62,993 bases of DNA from Paludibacteraceae bacterium (GTDB lineage Bacteria; Bacteroidota; Bacteroidia; Bacteroidales; Paludibacteraceae), in contig JAFSWF010000052.1 in NCBI GenBank assembly GCA_017444615.1, positions 1 through 62,993 of the forward strand, given 5' to 3'. Within the stretch, counting starts at the first letter, position 1, and each line of letters starts with the position of its first letter. The notes below the pieces were generated by a model. That model ran no database searches and was not told the DNA's origin. It saw only the letters and a program-made list of their open reading frames with translations. Both the position numbers and the translations under genes were made by a program. Shown in pieces: positions 41,668 through 50,457 of this stretch.

Positions 41668-42527
41668 AATTTGCCGTGTTTAATAGTGCCTTGGTGCGTT
41701 TTGGAAGTAAACACTTTGCCTCCTTCTCCGCGATGCAAGGCATCATAAATCTTATCTATTTCCGAAAAGCCGAAGGGACGCAGTTTCTCATATAGTTTGG
41801 CTAATCCGGCCTCTCGTGTATCCTTTCCGTCCAACAGGTCTGCGTACCCTTGCATATGCTCAGCCGTCTGTGCCATATGCTCGATTTCCGACTTGCTATA
41901 GTGTTTTAATTGCTCGCGAATGGCATTTCTTGCAATGGACAAATCGGTGTTCGTAGAATCCACCACCCACTTAATCTTTCTTTTGTCGCGCAAGTAATGC
42001 TCTATATAATCGCGTGTCGTGCAGAGCAACGGACGCACGATAGGTATATGATTAGGTGCTTCGGAGGTTTCTGTCTTGGGACGCATTCCGGCTAATCCTC
42101 TCAACCCTGCCCCGCGTTTGAGATTGAGTAACAGGGTCTCTGCTTGGTCATTCTGATGATGTGCCACACAGATAGCTTGGCAACCGTGTTCATGAGCAAT
42201 CGTATCAAACCACGCATAACGCTGTTCGCGAGCTGCCATCTCTATGCTGATACCCTGTTCGCGCGCGTTAGCAGCGGTGTCGAATTGTGCTACCTCAAGC
42301 GGAACTTGCCATTGCGCACATAGATCCCGCACGAACGCTTCGTCGCGATTACTCTCTTCGCCACGGAGATGAAAATTGCAATGTGCCGCAAGGCAACTAT
42401 AACCGGCTCGCAGCAGCACATCCAGCAGCGCTACACTGTCTGCACCGCCACTGATAGCGACTAAAACCGGCTTATCCTTAACCAGCAATTCCCGCTTACG
42501 AATATATGTACTTACTCTCCGTAACAC
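41649..42527 (-). CDS. tilS: tRNA(Ile)-lysidine synthase, short form
   Basis: A 292-residue enzyme that makes lysidine at C34 of tRNA-Ile(CAU). The PP-loop SGGADS is in VLVAISGGADSVALLDVLL. HCNFHLRGEESNRDEAFV and CVAHHQNDQAETLLLNLKRGAGLRGLAGM follow. Common TilS proteins have about 430 residues with two more C-terminal domains. This one ends at GKVFTSKTHQGTIKHGKLWVISV, where the linker begins. A short form without the C-terminal domain also exists in Aquifex. I see no remnant of the missing part, since aroE starts within the last codons. Confidence 0.9.
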   Translation of the reverse strand: MLRRVSTYIRKRELLVKDKPVLVAISGGADSVALLDVLLRAGYSCLAAHCNFHLRGEESNRDEAFVRDLCAQWQVPLEVAQFDTAANAREQGISIEMAAREQRYAWFDTIAHEHGCQAICVAHHQNDQAETLLLNLKRGAGLRGLAGMRPKTETSEAPNHIPIVRPLLCTTRDYIEHYLRDKRKIKWVVDSTNTDLSIARNAIREQLKHYSKSEIEHMAQTAEHMQGYADLLDGKDTREAGLAKLYEKLRPFGFSEIDKIYDALHRGEGGKVFTSKTHQGTIKHGKLWVISV

Positions 42528-42555
42528 GTTTCAACTTTCATCTTTACATTTTCCC

Positions 42556-43440
42556 CTACAAGCTATCCAAGTCCACTAATTTATTGACGATCGCATAGAT
42601 GGTCAAACCCGCAGTAGAGTGGATATTCAGTTTGCGGGCTATATTCTTGCGATGCGAGATGACGGTATGCGTTGAGATAAACAGCACATCGGCTATTTCT
42701 TTGTTACTCAATCCTTTAACCACTTGCACCAAAACATCTTTCTCTCGCTCACTCAACTCTTCCGTCTCTGGAATGGACATCCGTTTGCGTCGGTTTTGTA
42801 CGGCATGTAGGGCGGGACGAAGAATCTCATCTTCGATGGCACAATGATCCGCAAAGTCCCGTTCCGTGTGCCATAAATCGCTCATCACACCTATCAACGC
42901 ATAACTGACGTGAATATGTTGGTTCTCATCGTCAGACGCCTGTGCCTCATCGGCAGGGTAGTACTTGATAATCAGGTTCTTAATCTCCGTCAACTTATCG
43001 GTAATGCGCTGGTCATCGTGTTCATGTTCCTCATAATTGCCGGCGTCTTCGTGCTCTATATGGGTGCGTATCTCTGCCACAAACTCATCAAAGCATCGAA
43101 GAATAAGCATCGGAATCTGGCTGTTAGGATTAGCCGGATTAACGGCTTCTATCAAGGCTCTCCGCAAGCGCGGCAGACGAAAATCTAAAAAGTACGTGTG
43201 CGCGTGACGAAGATAGCGATTGAGTGTTTCTATCTCTATGTCAGCGGGCAAAGCGCGCTGACGGAATAGTTTGTAATTCACCACAGCCAGGAAAGTAGGG
43301 GTGTGCACATGGTGTGCCAAACAAACCTGTTCGATGGTCTGTTCGCCTACGCCCATATTCAGCCCGAAACGGCTGATGATTTGTATGGCTTCCTCTTCGT
43401 GCGCCATCAGGTCGCACATCTTATCGCTCGACTTATACAT
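42556..43440 (-). CDS. ScdA/RIC-type hemerythrin-like protein fused to a LuxR HTH
   Basis: A 294-residue protein. Residues 10-60 resemble the DUF542/ScdA N-terminal domain (IISRFGLNMGVGEQTIEQVCLAHHV). Residues 75-220 are a four-helix hemerythrin-like domain with potential iron ligands His/Glu (HAHTYFLDFRLP, HIEHEDAGNYEEHEHDD, DLWHTERDFADHCAIEDE). Residues 230-290 are a LuxR/GerE HTH (LSEREKDVLVQVVKGLSNKEIADVLFISTHTVISHRKNI). It is plausibly a di-iron sensor of oxygen or NO that regulates transcription. Ligand binding is inferred only. Confidence 0.85.
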   Translation of the reverse strand: MYKSSDKMCDLMAHEEEAIQIISRFGLNMGVGEQTIEQVCLAHHVHTPTFLAVVNYKLFRQRALPADIEIETLNRYLRHAHTYFLDFRLPRLRRALIEAVNPANPNSQIPMLILRCFDEFVAEIRTHIEHEDAGNYEEHEHDDQRITDKLTEIKNLIIKYYPADEAQASDDENQHIHVSYALIGVMSDLWHTERDFADHCAIEDEILRPALHAVQNRRKRMSIPETEELSEREKDVLVQVVKGLSNKEIADVLFISTHTVISHRKNIARKLNIHSTAGLTIYAIVNKLVDLDSL

Positions 43441-43443
43441 TGT

Positions 43444-43475
43444 AACAATTTAACAATTTAACAGCTTAACCATTT
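43444..43475. repeat. 8-nt tandem array, 4 units (AACAATTT family)
   Basis: AACAATTT twice, AACAGCTT, AACCATTT. It spans the ettA stop (43466-43468) and the gap to the hemerythrin-LuxR gene. It has the same unit family as 17390-17421. Confidence 0.8.
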
Positions 43476-45142
43476 AACCCCCTATACCGCACGCGTTTCG
43501 GTTCGCAGGCTTCTTCGCCAAGACGCATTTTCTTGTTCTCCTCGTATTCGGAATAACTGCCTTCGAACCAAAAGACCTTGCCGTCTCCTTCGTAAGCGAG
43601 GATATGCGTGCAGATACGATCGAGGAACCAACGGTCGTGCGAAATAACAACCGCACAGCCGGCGAAGTTTTCCAAACCTTCTTCCAGGGCGCGAAGAGTA
43701 TTCACATCAATGTCGTTGGTCGGCTCGTCAAGCAGAAGCACGTTCGCTTCGCTTTTGAGCGTCAACGCCAAATGCAGGCGATTGCGTTCACCACCACTCA
43801 GCACACCGCATTTCTTTTCTTGGTATGCGCCGGTAAAATTAAACCGACTCAAGTAAGCGCGGGCATTGATTTCTCGTCCACCCACGCGGATGAACTCTGT
43901 GCCTCCACTAATGGTCTCAAAGACCGACTTGTTGGGGTCTATATCCGTGTGCTGCTGGTCCACGTAGCCTATCTTGACCGTCTCGCCGACAGAGAAAGTA
44001 CCCTTGTCGGCTTGCTCTGAACCGATAATCATCCGAAACAAAGTCGTCTTACCTGCTCCGTTAGGACCGATGACACCCACAATGCCGTTAGGCGGCAGCA
44101 TAAAATTCAAATCCTCGAACAGCAAACGCTCGCCAAACGATTTGGCTACACCTTCGGCGTTAATAACTTTATTGCCCAAACGCGGACCATTGGGAATGAA
44201 GATCTCCAACTTCTCCTCGCGCTCTTTCTGCTCCTCGTTCAACATTCGGTCGTACGATTCCAAACGCGCTTTTTGCTTAGCGTGACGCGCTTTCGGAGCC
44301 ATGCGAATCCATTCCAACTCGCGCTCAAGGGTCTTACGACGCTTAGAAGCTTGTTTCTCTTCTTGCGCCATACGAGCGGTCTTTTGGTCCAACCAAGAGG
44401 AGTAATTGCCCTTCCAAGGAATACCTTCTCCGCGGTCCAACTCTAAAATCCAACCTGCCACATTATCAAGGAAATAACGGTCGTGCGTAATACAGATAAC
44501 TGTTCCTGCGTATTGCTGCAAGTGTTGCTCCAACCAGTCGATACTCTCCGCGTCCAAGTGGTTGGTCGGCTCGTCAAGCAGCAGCACATCCGGTTGTTGC
44601 AATAATAGACGACATAAAGCCACACGTCTGCGCTCACCTCCGGAGAGGGTAGTAACGTTGGCGTCATCAGGTGGGCAACGAAGTGCATCCATGGCTCGAT
44701 CCAGTTTCTGGTCGATGTTCCAAGCATCAGCCGCATCCAGTTTGTCCTGCAACTCTGCCTGACGCGCCAGCAACTTATCAAAGTCCGCGTCGGGTTCGCC
44801 AAAAGCCATATTGATCTCGTCGTACTCCTTGAGCATATCTATCACCGGTTGCACGCCTTCTTGTACCACTTCGCGTACAGTTTTGGTCGGGTCTAACTTA
44901 GGGTCTTGCTCCAAGTAGCCAACGCTGTAACCCGGGCTCCAAACAACTTCGCCTTGATACTCTTTCTCAATGCCGGCGATGATCTTAAGCAAGGTAGATT
45001 TACCGGCGCCGTTGAGACCGATGATGCCTATCTTAGCGCCGTAGAAGAAACTCAAATAGATGTTCTTCAACACTTGTTTTTGCGGACCGAAATTCTTACT
45101 CAGGCCCACCATCGAAAAAATAATCTTCTTATCGTCTGCCAT
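43466..45142 (-). CDS. ettA: ABC-F protein EttA (energy-dependent translational throttle)
   Basis: A 558-residue cytosolic protein with two ABC ATPase domains and no TM. The start ATG 45142 (MADDKKIIFSMVGLSK) matches the family; the in-frame ATG at 45178 lies within folA. Walker A motifs are GLNGAGKSTLL and GPNGAGKTTLF, signatures LSGGERRRVALCRLLL and LSGGERNRLHLALTL, Walker B LLLDEPTNHLD and LLLDEPTNDID. The interdomain linker is EttA-like. It gates the ribosome's first steps according to ATP/ADP. It overlaps folA by 14 nt. Confidence 0.95.
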   Translation of the reverse strand: MADDKKIIFSMVGLSKNFGPQKQVLKNIYLSFFYGAKIGIIGLNGAGKSTLLKIIAGIEKEYQGEVVWSPGYSVGYLEQDPKLDPTKTVREVVQEGVQPVIDMLKEYDEINMAFGEPDADFDKLLARQAELQDKLDAADAWNIDQKLDRAMDALRCPPDDANVTTLSGGERRRVALCRLLLQQPDVLLLDEPTNHLDAESIDWLEQHLQQYAGTVICITHDRYFLDNVAGWILELDRGEGIPWKGNYSSWLDQKTARMAQEEKQASKRRKTLERELEWIRMAPKARHAKQKARLESYDRMLNEEQKEREEKLEIFIPNGPRLGNKVINAEGVAKSFGERLLFEDLNFMLPPNGIVGVIGPNGAGKTTLFRMIIGSEQADKGTFSVGETVKIGYVDQQHTDIDPNKSVFETISGGTEFIRVGGREINARAYLSRFNFTGAYQEKKCGVLSGGERNRLHLALTLKSEANVLLLDEPTNDIDVNTLRALEEGLENFAGCAVVISHDRWFLDRICTHILAYEGDGKVFWFEGSYSEYEENKKMRLGEEACEPKRVRYRGLNG

Positions 45143-45638
45143 ATTCTGCAAAGGTATAATCGTAAGGGTTTTTATCATCTGCGCTGTGACGCTCCGCGCT
45201 TATCTGCTTCCATACTTTCGGATCAATTTCAGGAAAGAACGTATCCGCGTCCTCCCAACTATGGTGTATATGGGTGATATAAAGCTTATCCGCCAGAGGC
45301 ATCATCTGCCGATACACCATTCCGCCGCCAATGACGAAAACTTCACCATTTTCACCATTAAGCGAAGCGTCACCATGAATCACTTCCATCGCTTCCTCGA
45401 TGGAGTACACCGCCTCTGCGCCTTCGAAAGTCTTGCCTTGCACATCCGTCAACACAATATTGCGACGGTTGGGGAGGGGATGTTTGGGAAGCGAAAAGAA
45501 AGTCCGCTCGCCCATCAACACAGTCTTGCCACTCGTTATTTCTTTAAAATGCTTCAAATCGGCGGGCAAATGACACAACAAATCTCCCTTTTTTCCGATG
45601 GCATAATTTTCTGCTATTGCTACAATAATACTTAACAT
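45129..45638 (-). CDS. folA: dihydrofolate reductase
   Basis: A 169-residue enzyme that reduces dihydrofolate to tetrahydrofolate. It has MLSIIVAIAENYAIGKKGDLLCHLPADLKHFK (catalytic acid in the LPADL block), GKTVLMGERTFFSLPKHPLPNRRNIVLT, EVFVIGGGMVYRQMMPLADKLYITHI and the C-terminal DYTFAEYGRR. It has normal length, is directly downstream of thyA (which makes dihydrofolate), and is the usual pair. Confidence 0.95.
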   Translation of the reverse strand: MLSIIVAIAENYAIGKKGDLLCHLPADLKHFKEITSGKTVLMGERTFFSLPKHPLPNRRNIVLTDVQGKTFEGAEAVYSIEEAMEVIHGDASLNGENGEVFVIGGGMVYRQMMPLADKLYITHIHHSWEDADTFFPEIDPKVWKQISAERHSADDKNPYDYTFAEYGRR

Positions 45639-45648
45639 CCTACGAAAT

Positions 45649-45669
45649 ATTCATTATTCATTATTCATT
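45649..45669. repeat. 7-nt tandem array, 3 units (ATTCATT)
   Basis: Three perfect ATTCATT units between folA and thyA. The array includes the thyA stop codon (45668). It has the same unit family as the recF start array. Confidence 0.85.
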
Positions 45670-46462
45670 AAACGGCTACTATGCCTGCAATGTGAGGGTG
45701 TGGATCGTAGCCTTCCAATTGAAAATCTTCATAGTGGAATCCGAATAAATCCTTCACCTCGGGGTTAATAATCATCGTTGGCAGCGGACGCGGTTCGCGC
45801 GTCAGTTGTAGCTTCACTTGCTCCAAGTGGTTTAAGTAAATATGTGCGTCGCCGAGCGTGTGCACAAAATCGCCGCACTCTAATCCCGTCACTTGCGCCA
45901 TCATCTGCAGCAGCAAAGCGTACGAAGCAATATTGAACGGTACACCCAAGAAAATATCCGCACTCCGCTGATAGAGTTGCAGGCTCAGTTTGCCGTCCGC
46001 TACATAGAATTGAAAAAGACAGTGGCAAGGTGGCAACGCCATTTGGTCAACCTCCGCTACATTCCATGCACTAACCAGCAATCGCCGGCTGTCAGGGTTG
46101 GTCTTAATGGTCTCTACAATATTGGCTATCTGGTCGATGGTACCACCCTTATAATCCGGCCAACTACGCCATTGATGACCATAGACCGGACCTAACTCTC
46201 CATTCTCATCGGCCCACTCATTCCAAATACGCACCCCGTGTTCCTGCAAATAGTGCACGTTCGTATCGCCCTGCAAGAACCATAGCAATTCATATATAAT
46301 GGACTTGAGGTGCAGTTTCTTAGTTGTCAGCAAAGGAAATCCGTCTGCCATGTGAAACCGCATCTGATGACCAAAAACGGAGATAGTACCGGTCCCTGTC
46401 CGGTCATGTTTCTCTGTGCCTTCTTCCAGCACACGCTTACATAAATCTAAATATTGTTGCAT
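45668..46462 (-). CDS. thyA: thymidylate synthase
   Basis: A 264-residue enzyme that methylates dUMP to dTMP using methylene-tetrahydrofolate. It has [38 protein letters not shown], the catalytic Cys in [33 protein letters not shown] and the C-terminal [10 protein letters not shown]. The protein is complete. The gap to the upstream gene (46463-46523) is made almost wholly of AAATGGT-type repeats. Confidence 0.97.
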   Translation of the reverse strand: MQQYLDLCKRVLEEGTEKHDRTGTGTISVFGHQMRFHMADGFPLLTTKKLHLKSIIYELLWFLQGDTNVHYLQEHGVRIWNEWADENGELGPVYGHQWRSWPDYKGGTIDQIANIVETIKTNPDSRRLLVSAWNVAEVDQMALPPCHCLFQFYVADGKLSLQLYQRSADIFLGVPFNIASYALLLQMMAQVTGLECGDFVHTLGDAHIYLNHLEQVKLQLTREPRPLPTMIINPEVKDLFGFHYEDFQLEGYDPHPHIAGIVAV

Positions 46463-46493
46463 AAAATGTCAAAATGTCTAAATGATCAAATAA

Positions 46494-46524
46494 ATGGTAA
46501 ATGGTAAATGAACAAATGGTAAAT
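46494..46524. repeat. 7/8-nt degenerate array (AAATGGT family)
   Basis: AAATGGT-like units with one AAATGAAC variant in the gap between thyA and the PorE-like gene. It includes the latter's stop codon. Confidence 0.7.
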
Positions 46525-48575
46525 TAGTACAACTTATACGTCGTTTTCACTACTTTAAATTCTGTTCGACGGTTAATCTGATGGCATATCTCTTGTTGCT
46601 CCGGTTTGAGCGTTAGGATAAACGCCTCGTTCAACTCTTGCTCCACCGGTATGAACGGGTATTGGTCATGGAGCGCCTTATCGGCCATAATAGGTTTGGT
46701 CTCGCCGTAACCCACCACCGAGATACGTTCTTTCTCTATGCCGTGGGCCAGCAAGAAATTGCAGCAACTCTGCGCACGCTTTTGACTCAACTCTTGGTTG
46801 AAATCATCATTTCCTTTGAAGTCCGTGTGCGCCGAGAGTTCGATGGTGATATTGGGGTTGTCGTTCAGCATTTTAACCAACCGCAGCAACTCTGCTTCAG
46901 ACGCTTTGGTGATCTCCCAACGTCCGAACTCATAGAAGATATTCTCCATCTTAACCGGCCTGCTGATAGGATTAAGGGCAAAGTTAATCGTGTAAGTTTT
47001 GCTGTCCTTTAAGTCAAAGGTGTTCCATTGCTCTTTGGCGTTAAGATGACCACGGGCCGTCGCTAACATCACATATTTGACATCTTTCTTGAGTTTAATC
47101 TTATATGTCCCGTCGCGGCGTGCATTGAGTTTGCTGTTCGTACCATCGCTGCCCACTAATCGGAGTCGTGCTTCGCTCAGCGGGTTACCTTGCTCATCCG
47201 TGATAGTGCCTTCTGCCAGGAACTCCATCTCCGGCAACACGAACTCATAAATCTTATCGAATCCTTTCTTGTCGCCGCGGTTAGAGGAGAAGAACCCGTC
47301 TTGGCTGTTACCGGCAAACGTGATACCAAAATCATCGCCTGCGCCGTTAAAGGGTGCACCTAAGTTATAGAGCAACCAAGCCACCGAATCTTTGACCGTT
47401 GTGTCCCGAACGGCTTTGAACAGATCCAAGCCTCCGTATCCCGGATGACCATTAGAGGCAAAATAGAGCGTTCCGTCCGCATGAAGGTATGGATACATCT
47501 CATCGGCGGTAGTGTTGATACCGGCGCCTAACGGCTGGGCGTTCTTCCACTCATTGCCTTCCAACTCTGCCATCCAGATATCCTTACCACCCATTCCTCC
47601 GGCGGCGTCGCTCACGAAATAGAGCGTGTCACCGGTAGCATTGAGGGCCGGATGACCAACGGTAATCGAACTGTCAGCAAACAGCTTTACCTCTTGCGCC
47701 TCGCTCCACTCACCGCTCGCACGTTCGCTGCGGTAGATCTTAGCCCCAAGATCCTTGCCGTTAATTGGCTTAGAGTAAGTGAAGAACATCGTTTTGCCGT
47801 CTCGCGTGAAAGTGCAAACACCCATCTCTGCGGAATTACCTGGCTTACCGGTTGAGTCGTTGTTCTGTTCGTTCTCAGGCGAACCCGCTAAGCCTTCCGC
47901 CGCGGTTATATCCTCCCACTTACCGGCAGCGTTCTTACGCGTCTGGTAAAGTTGGAAGAGAGCTTGACCGGTCACGTTGCTTTGTCGCTGCACTTTCTTG
48001 GTACCTTTCTGCTTCTCTTGCCGATTAGTGGTAAAGAGCAACGCGTCTGTTTGCTGACCAACGAACATAGGCGCAAAGTTACTCGTGCGCTTTTGATTAA
48101 ACTCTTTGGCCTCGTGCACTTTGTATCGCGCACCCTCTTTCTTCCAGTCATCTACCTTAATACACGCGTATTTACCTGCCTGCGCCACGTAATCCGTAGG
48201 ATGAGCCTCCAAGTAGAGATCGTAGTTCTTAATCGCCTCCTTGTATTTGCCTTGATACTGTTGTACTTGCGCCAAGCGGAGAAAGACGGTGGAGTCCTGT
48301 AATTGGTACTTGCAGCGTATAGCGCTTTGGTACGCGTTCAGAGCACGAGGGTTGTTAATCAACCGATAACACTCCCCTTGCTTGAAGGCCACGTAGCCCT
48401 TCAGGTTACGATCTTTCTTGGTGTTCAAGTTGCCGTAACAACTCTTGTACATATCCGCCGCAGTAAAATACTCACCGATGACGAATTTCTTATCCGCCCG
48501 CTTAATCCGCTGTTGCACAGAGCATCCGCTCAAAACAAACAGCGCCGCTAATATATATGTTAGTCGTCTAGTCAT
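46524..48575 (-). CDS. PorE-like OmpA-family lipoprotein of the type IX secretion system
   Basis: A 683-residue lipoprotein (lipobox LSGC, Cys18). The order of domains is that of PorE: TPR-like repeats (residues 20-150), a WD40-like propeller with PD40 motifs (170-430: TFTRDGKTMFFTYSK, TLYFASNGHPGYGG, GFFSSNRGDKKGFD), a carboxypeptidase-regulatory-like domain (about 435-525: GTITDEQGNPLSEARLRL) and a C-terminal OmpA peptidoglycan-binding domain (ELSAHTDFKGNDDFNQELSQKRAQ, VGYGETKP). It links the secretion machine to peptidoglycan. The start codon lies in an 8-nt array. Confidence 0.85.
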   Translation of the reverse strand: MTRRLTYILAALFVLSGCSVQQRIKRADKKFVIGEYFTAADMYKSCYGNLNTKKDRNLKGYVAFKQGECYRLINNPRALNAYQSAIRCKYQLQDSTVFLRLAQVQQYQGKYKEAIKNYDLYLEAHPTDYVAQAGKYACIKVDDWKKEGARYKVHEAKEFNQKRTSNFAPMFVGQQTDALLFTTNRQEKQKGTKKVQRQSNVTGQALFQLYQTRKNAAGKWEDITAAEGLAGSPENEQNNDSTGKPGNSAEMGVCTFTRDGKTMFFTYSKPINGKDLGAKIYRSERASGEWSEAQEVKLFADSSITVGHPALNATGDTLYFVSDAAGGMGGKDIWMAELEGNEWKNAQPLGAGINTTADEMYPYLHADGTLYFASNGHPGYGGLDLFKAVRDTTVKDSVAWLLYNLGAPFNGAGDDFGITFAGNSQDGFFSSNRGDKKGFDKIYEFVLPEMEFLAEGTITDEQGNPLSEARLRLVGSDGTNSKLNARRDGTYKIKLKKDVKYVMLATARGHLNAKEQWNTFDLKDSKTYTINFALNPISRPVKMENIFYEFGRWEITKASEAELLRLVKMLNDNPNITIELSAHTDFKGNDDFNQELSQKRAQSCCNFLLAHGIEKERISVVGYGETKPIMADKALHDQYPFIPVEQELNEAFILTLKPEQQEICHQINRRTEFKVVKTTYKLY

Positions 48576-48610
48576 CTAGTCATCTAGTAGTCTAGTAGTC
48601 TAGTAATCTA
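48563..48610. repeat. 8-nt tandem array, 6 units (GTCATCTA/GTAGTCTA) across a gene junction
   Basis: GTCGTCTA, GTCATCTA twice, GTAGTCTA twice, GTAATCTA. The last unit contains the DUF1015 stop codon (48608-48610) and a middle unit contains the ATG of the PorE-like gene (48573-48575). Confidence 0.9.
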
Positions 48611-49936
48611 ATTCAACTCGTGAATAACGAGTCCACTGCGCAGTTTCGGTTCAAACCAAGTCGTCTTAGGCGGCATGATATTACCGCTGTCAGCGATGTC
48701 GATGATTTGTTGCATAGTAACAGGGTAAAGAGCCAAGGCTACTTTCCACTCTCCGCTATCCACACGCTTTTCTAACTCGCCCAGACCGCGAATACCACCT
48801 ACGAAATCTATCCGTTTATCGGTACGCAAGTCCTTGATGCCCAGAATCTTATCCAGTATCAAGTTGCTCGAAATCGTCACATCCAGCACACCTATCGGGT
48901 CCGCATCATTGTATCGACCCTCCTTAGCCGTCAGCGAGTACCACTTGCCTCCTAAATAGAGCGAGAAATGATGCAGTGCTTTAGGTCTTACTGCCTCGAA
49001 ACGAGGTGCCGGTGTACCGTTATTCCGAGATGCCGGTATTCCGGTGTATTCCTCAACCTCAAAGTCCTCCTCCAGCGCTTTGAGGAACTCCTCTTCCGTC
49101 AACCCGTTCAAATCTTTCACCACGCGGTTATAATCAATAATATTCAACTGATTATCAGGGAAACACACCGCCATAAAGAATTGATCCTCCGGCAGTGTAA
49201 TTTGGTCTGTATTCTGTACTCTGTATTCTTTATTCTTCCTCTCCGCTCCCACTCCTGCTGCGGCTGCTGAACGGTGGTGACCGTCTGCAATATACATCGC
49301 AGGAATCTCTGCAAAGATGGCTGTTATCTGAGCAATCGTTTTAGGGTCTTCTATCACCCAAAAGGTATGCCTAAAGCCCTCCGGTGCAGCTATGAAATCG
49401 TATTCAGGTGTGCCCTTCGTCACTTCCGCTACGATGGCATCCAAGTCTGCACGGTGAGGGTAAGCAAAGAATACCGGCTCCATGTTCGCGTTCAGCGTGC
49501 GCACATGTTTCATGCGATCTTCCTCTTTGTCCTTACGCGTCAACTCATGCTTCTTGATTCGACCCTCCAGATAATCATCCACCCAAGCACCTACCACCAG
49601 ACCATACTGAGTCCGCTCACCGCTAACTGCTAACCGATGACCGGCAGGAATCGTCTGAGAGTACACATAGTAACGTTCCTCTTGGTCTTGCACCAACCAT
49701 CCTTTGAGTTTAAACCGCAGGAATTGCTGTTTAGCTTCTTGGTACACACGCGGGTCATGCTCGTCCGTATAGGGTGGGAAATTGATTTCCGGTTTGATGA
49801 TATGATACAAACTCATCTCATTGCCTGCAGCCTCTGCACGTGCTTCTTCGCTGCTCAGCACATCGTACGGACGGCTGCTCACTTGCTCCACCAACTCCTT
49901 CGGCGGCCGTATTCCTTTAAAAGGTTTAATTTTCAT
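48608..49936 (-). CDS. DUF1015 family protein
   Basis: A 442-residue cytosolic protein matching DUF1015: MKIKPFKGIRPPKELVEQVSSRPYDVLSSEEARAEAAGNEMSLYHIIKPEI, GLVVGAWVDDYLEGRIKKHELTRKDKEEDRMKHV, MYIADGHHRSAAA. The enzymatic role is unknown; the gene often occurs with serine-biosynthesis genes, which are absent here. A 7-nt array (49209-49236) is translated in frame as KNKEYRVQNTDQI, and a second degenerate repeat gives GIPASRNNGTPAPRF. Confidence 0.9.
   Translation of the reverse strand: MKIKPFKGIRPPKELVEQVSSRPYDVLSSEEARAEAAGNEMSLYHIIKPEINFPPYTDEHDPRVYQEAKQQFLRFKLKGWLVQDQEERYYVYSQTIPAGHRLAVSGERTQYGLVVGAWVDDYLEGRIKKHELTRKDKEEDRMKHVRTLNANMEPVFFAYPHRADLDAIVAEVTKGTPEYDFIAAPEGFRHTFWVIEDPKTIAQITAIFAEIPAMYIADGHHRSAAAAGVGAERKNKEYRVQNTDQITLPEDQFFMAVCFPDNQLNIIDYNRVVKDLNGLTEEEFLKALEEDFEVEEYTGIPASRNNGTPAPRFEAVRPKALHHFSLYLGGKWYSLTAKEGRYNDADPIGVLDVTISSNLILDKILGIKDLRTDKRIDFVGGIRGLGELEKRVDSGEWKVALALYPVTMQQIIDIADSGNIMPPKTTWFEPKLRSGLVIHELN
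49209..49236. repeat. 7-nt tandem array, 4 units (GTATTCT family), inside the DUF1015 gene
   Basis: GTATTCT, GTACTCT, GTATTCT, TTATTCT, in frame. The unit is identical to that of the recF frameshift array and the array at 61950. Confidence 0.9.
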
Positions 49937-49944
49937 AAAAATGT

Positions 49945-49966
49945 AGAATTTAGAATTATGAATTAT
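49945..49966. repeat. 7-nt tandem array, 3 units (AGAATTT family)
   Basis: AGAATTT, AGAATTA, TGAATTA, just upstream of the DUF1015 start codon. Confidence 0.7.
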
Positions 49967-50050
49967 GAAAGCGTTCTGATAATTTTTGTACGATGTTTTA
50001 TGTCTGTACGAACTCTATAAATTAGTACCGAACCTACTACAAACCCTTTC

Positions 50051-50078
50051 TTCATTCTTCATTCTTAATTGTTAATTA
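50051..50078. repeat. 7-nt tandem array, 4 units (TTCATTC family)
   Basis: TTCATTC twice, TTAATTG, TTAATTA. It contains the bactofilin stop codon (50076-50078). Confidence 0.8.
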
Positions 50079-50438
50079 AGCCTTCTTCTCTGAAGTAGGC
50101 GCTCCTCCCATCGAGCAAGTGCCATTAAATATCGCACCTGGCTCAACAATCAGCGTTTTGGTCTGAACCTCCCCGTGCACCTTACCGCTCGCACGCAACG
50201 ATAATTGTTGCTGACAACTTATCTTACCATCCATCAAACCCAATATCTCCGCATTTTGGCATACCACCGTTCCTTTGATACGACCGGCTTCACCAATTAC
50301 AACCTTACCACTACAATTCAGATCACCTTCAATCAGACCGTCAATGCGATAATCGCTGTCTGCTGTTATGGTACCTACAATCTTACTTCCTGCGGTTAAT
50401 GCATTGAACAGCATACCGCCTTGTTTTTCATTTGCCAT
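50076..50438 (-). CDS. bactofilin
   Basis: A 120-residue protein of the polymer-forming cytoskeletal family: a short disordered N-terminus (MANEKQGGMLFNALTAG), then a right-handed beta-helix with short repeats (SKIVGTITADSDYRIDGLIEGDLNCSGKVVIGEAGRIKGTVVCQNAEILG), then a polar tail ending TSEKKA. Bactofilins polymerise without nucleotide and position cell-wall enzymes. It has its own promoter and an unusual repeat-filled 5' leader (50458-50555). Confidence 0.95.
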   Translation of the reverse strand: MANEKQGGMLFNALTAGSKIVGTITADSDYRIDGLIEGDLNCSGKVVIGEAGRIKGTVVCQNAEILGLMDGKISCQQQLSLRASGKVHGEVQTKTLIVEPGAIFNGTCSMGGAPTSEKKA

Positions 50439-50457
50439 AGTTCTATCTGTTTTTAAA

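Noticed and set aside
45142..45165. TACCTTTG directly before the ettA ATG, looking like a promoter of a leaderless mRNA
   Set aside because: It lies within the folA codons for DYTFAEYGRR and has no TTG 20 nt upstream; most likely coding sequence by chance.
45470..45482. G-rich stretch in folA resembling the palindromic element
   Set aside because: No paired stem; it encodes the normal KHPLPNRR loop of dihydrofolate reductase.
49963..50055. 30-codon minus-strand frame between bactofilin and DUF1015 (MKKGFVVGSVLIY...)
   Set aside because: Its start falls in the TTCATTC array and its end in the AGAATTA array; no homology is recognised and it is too short to support.
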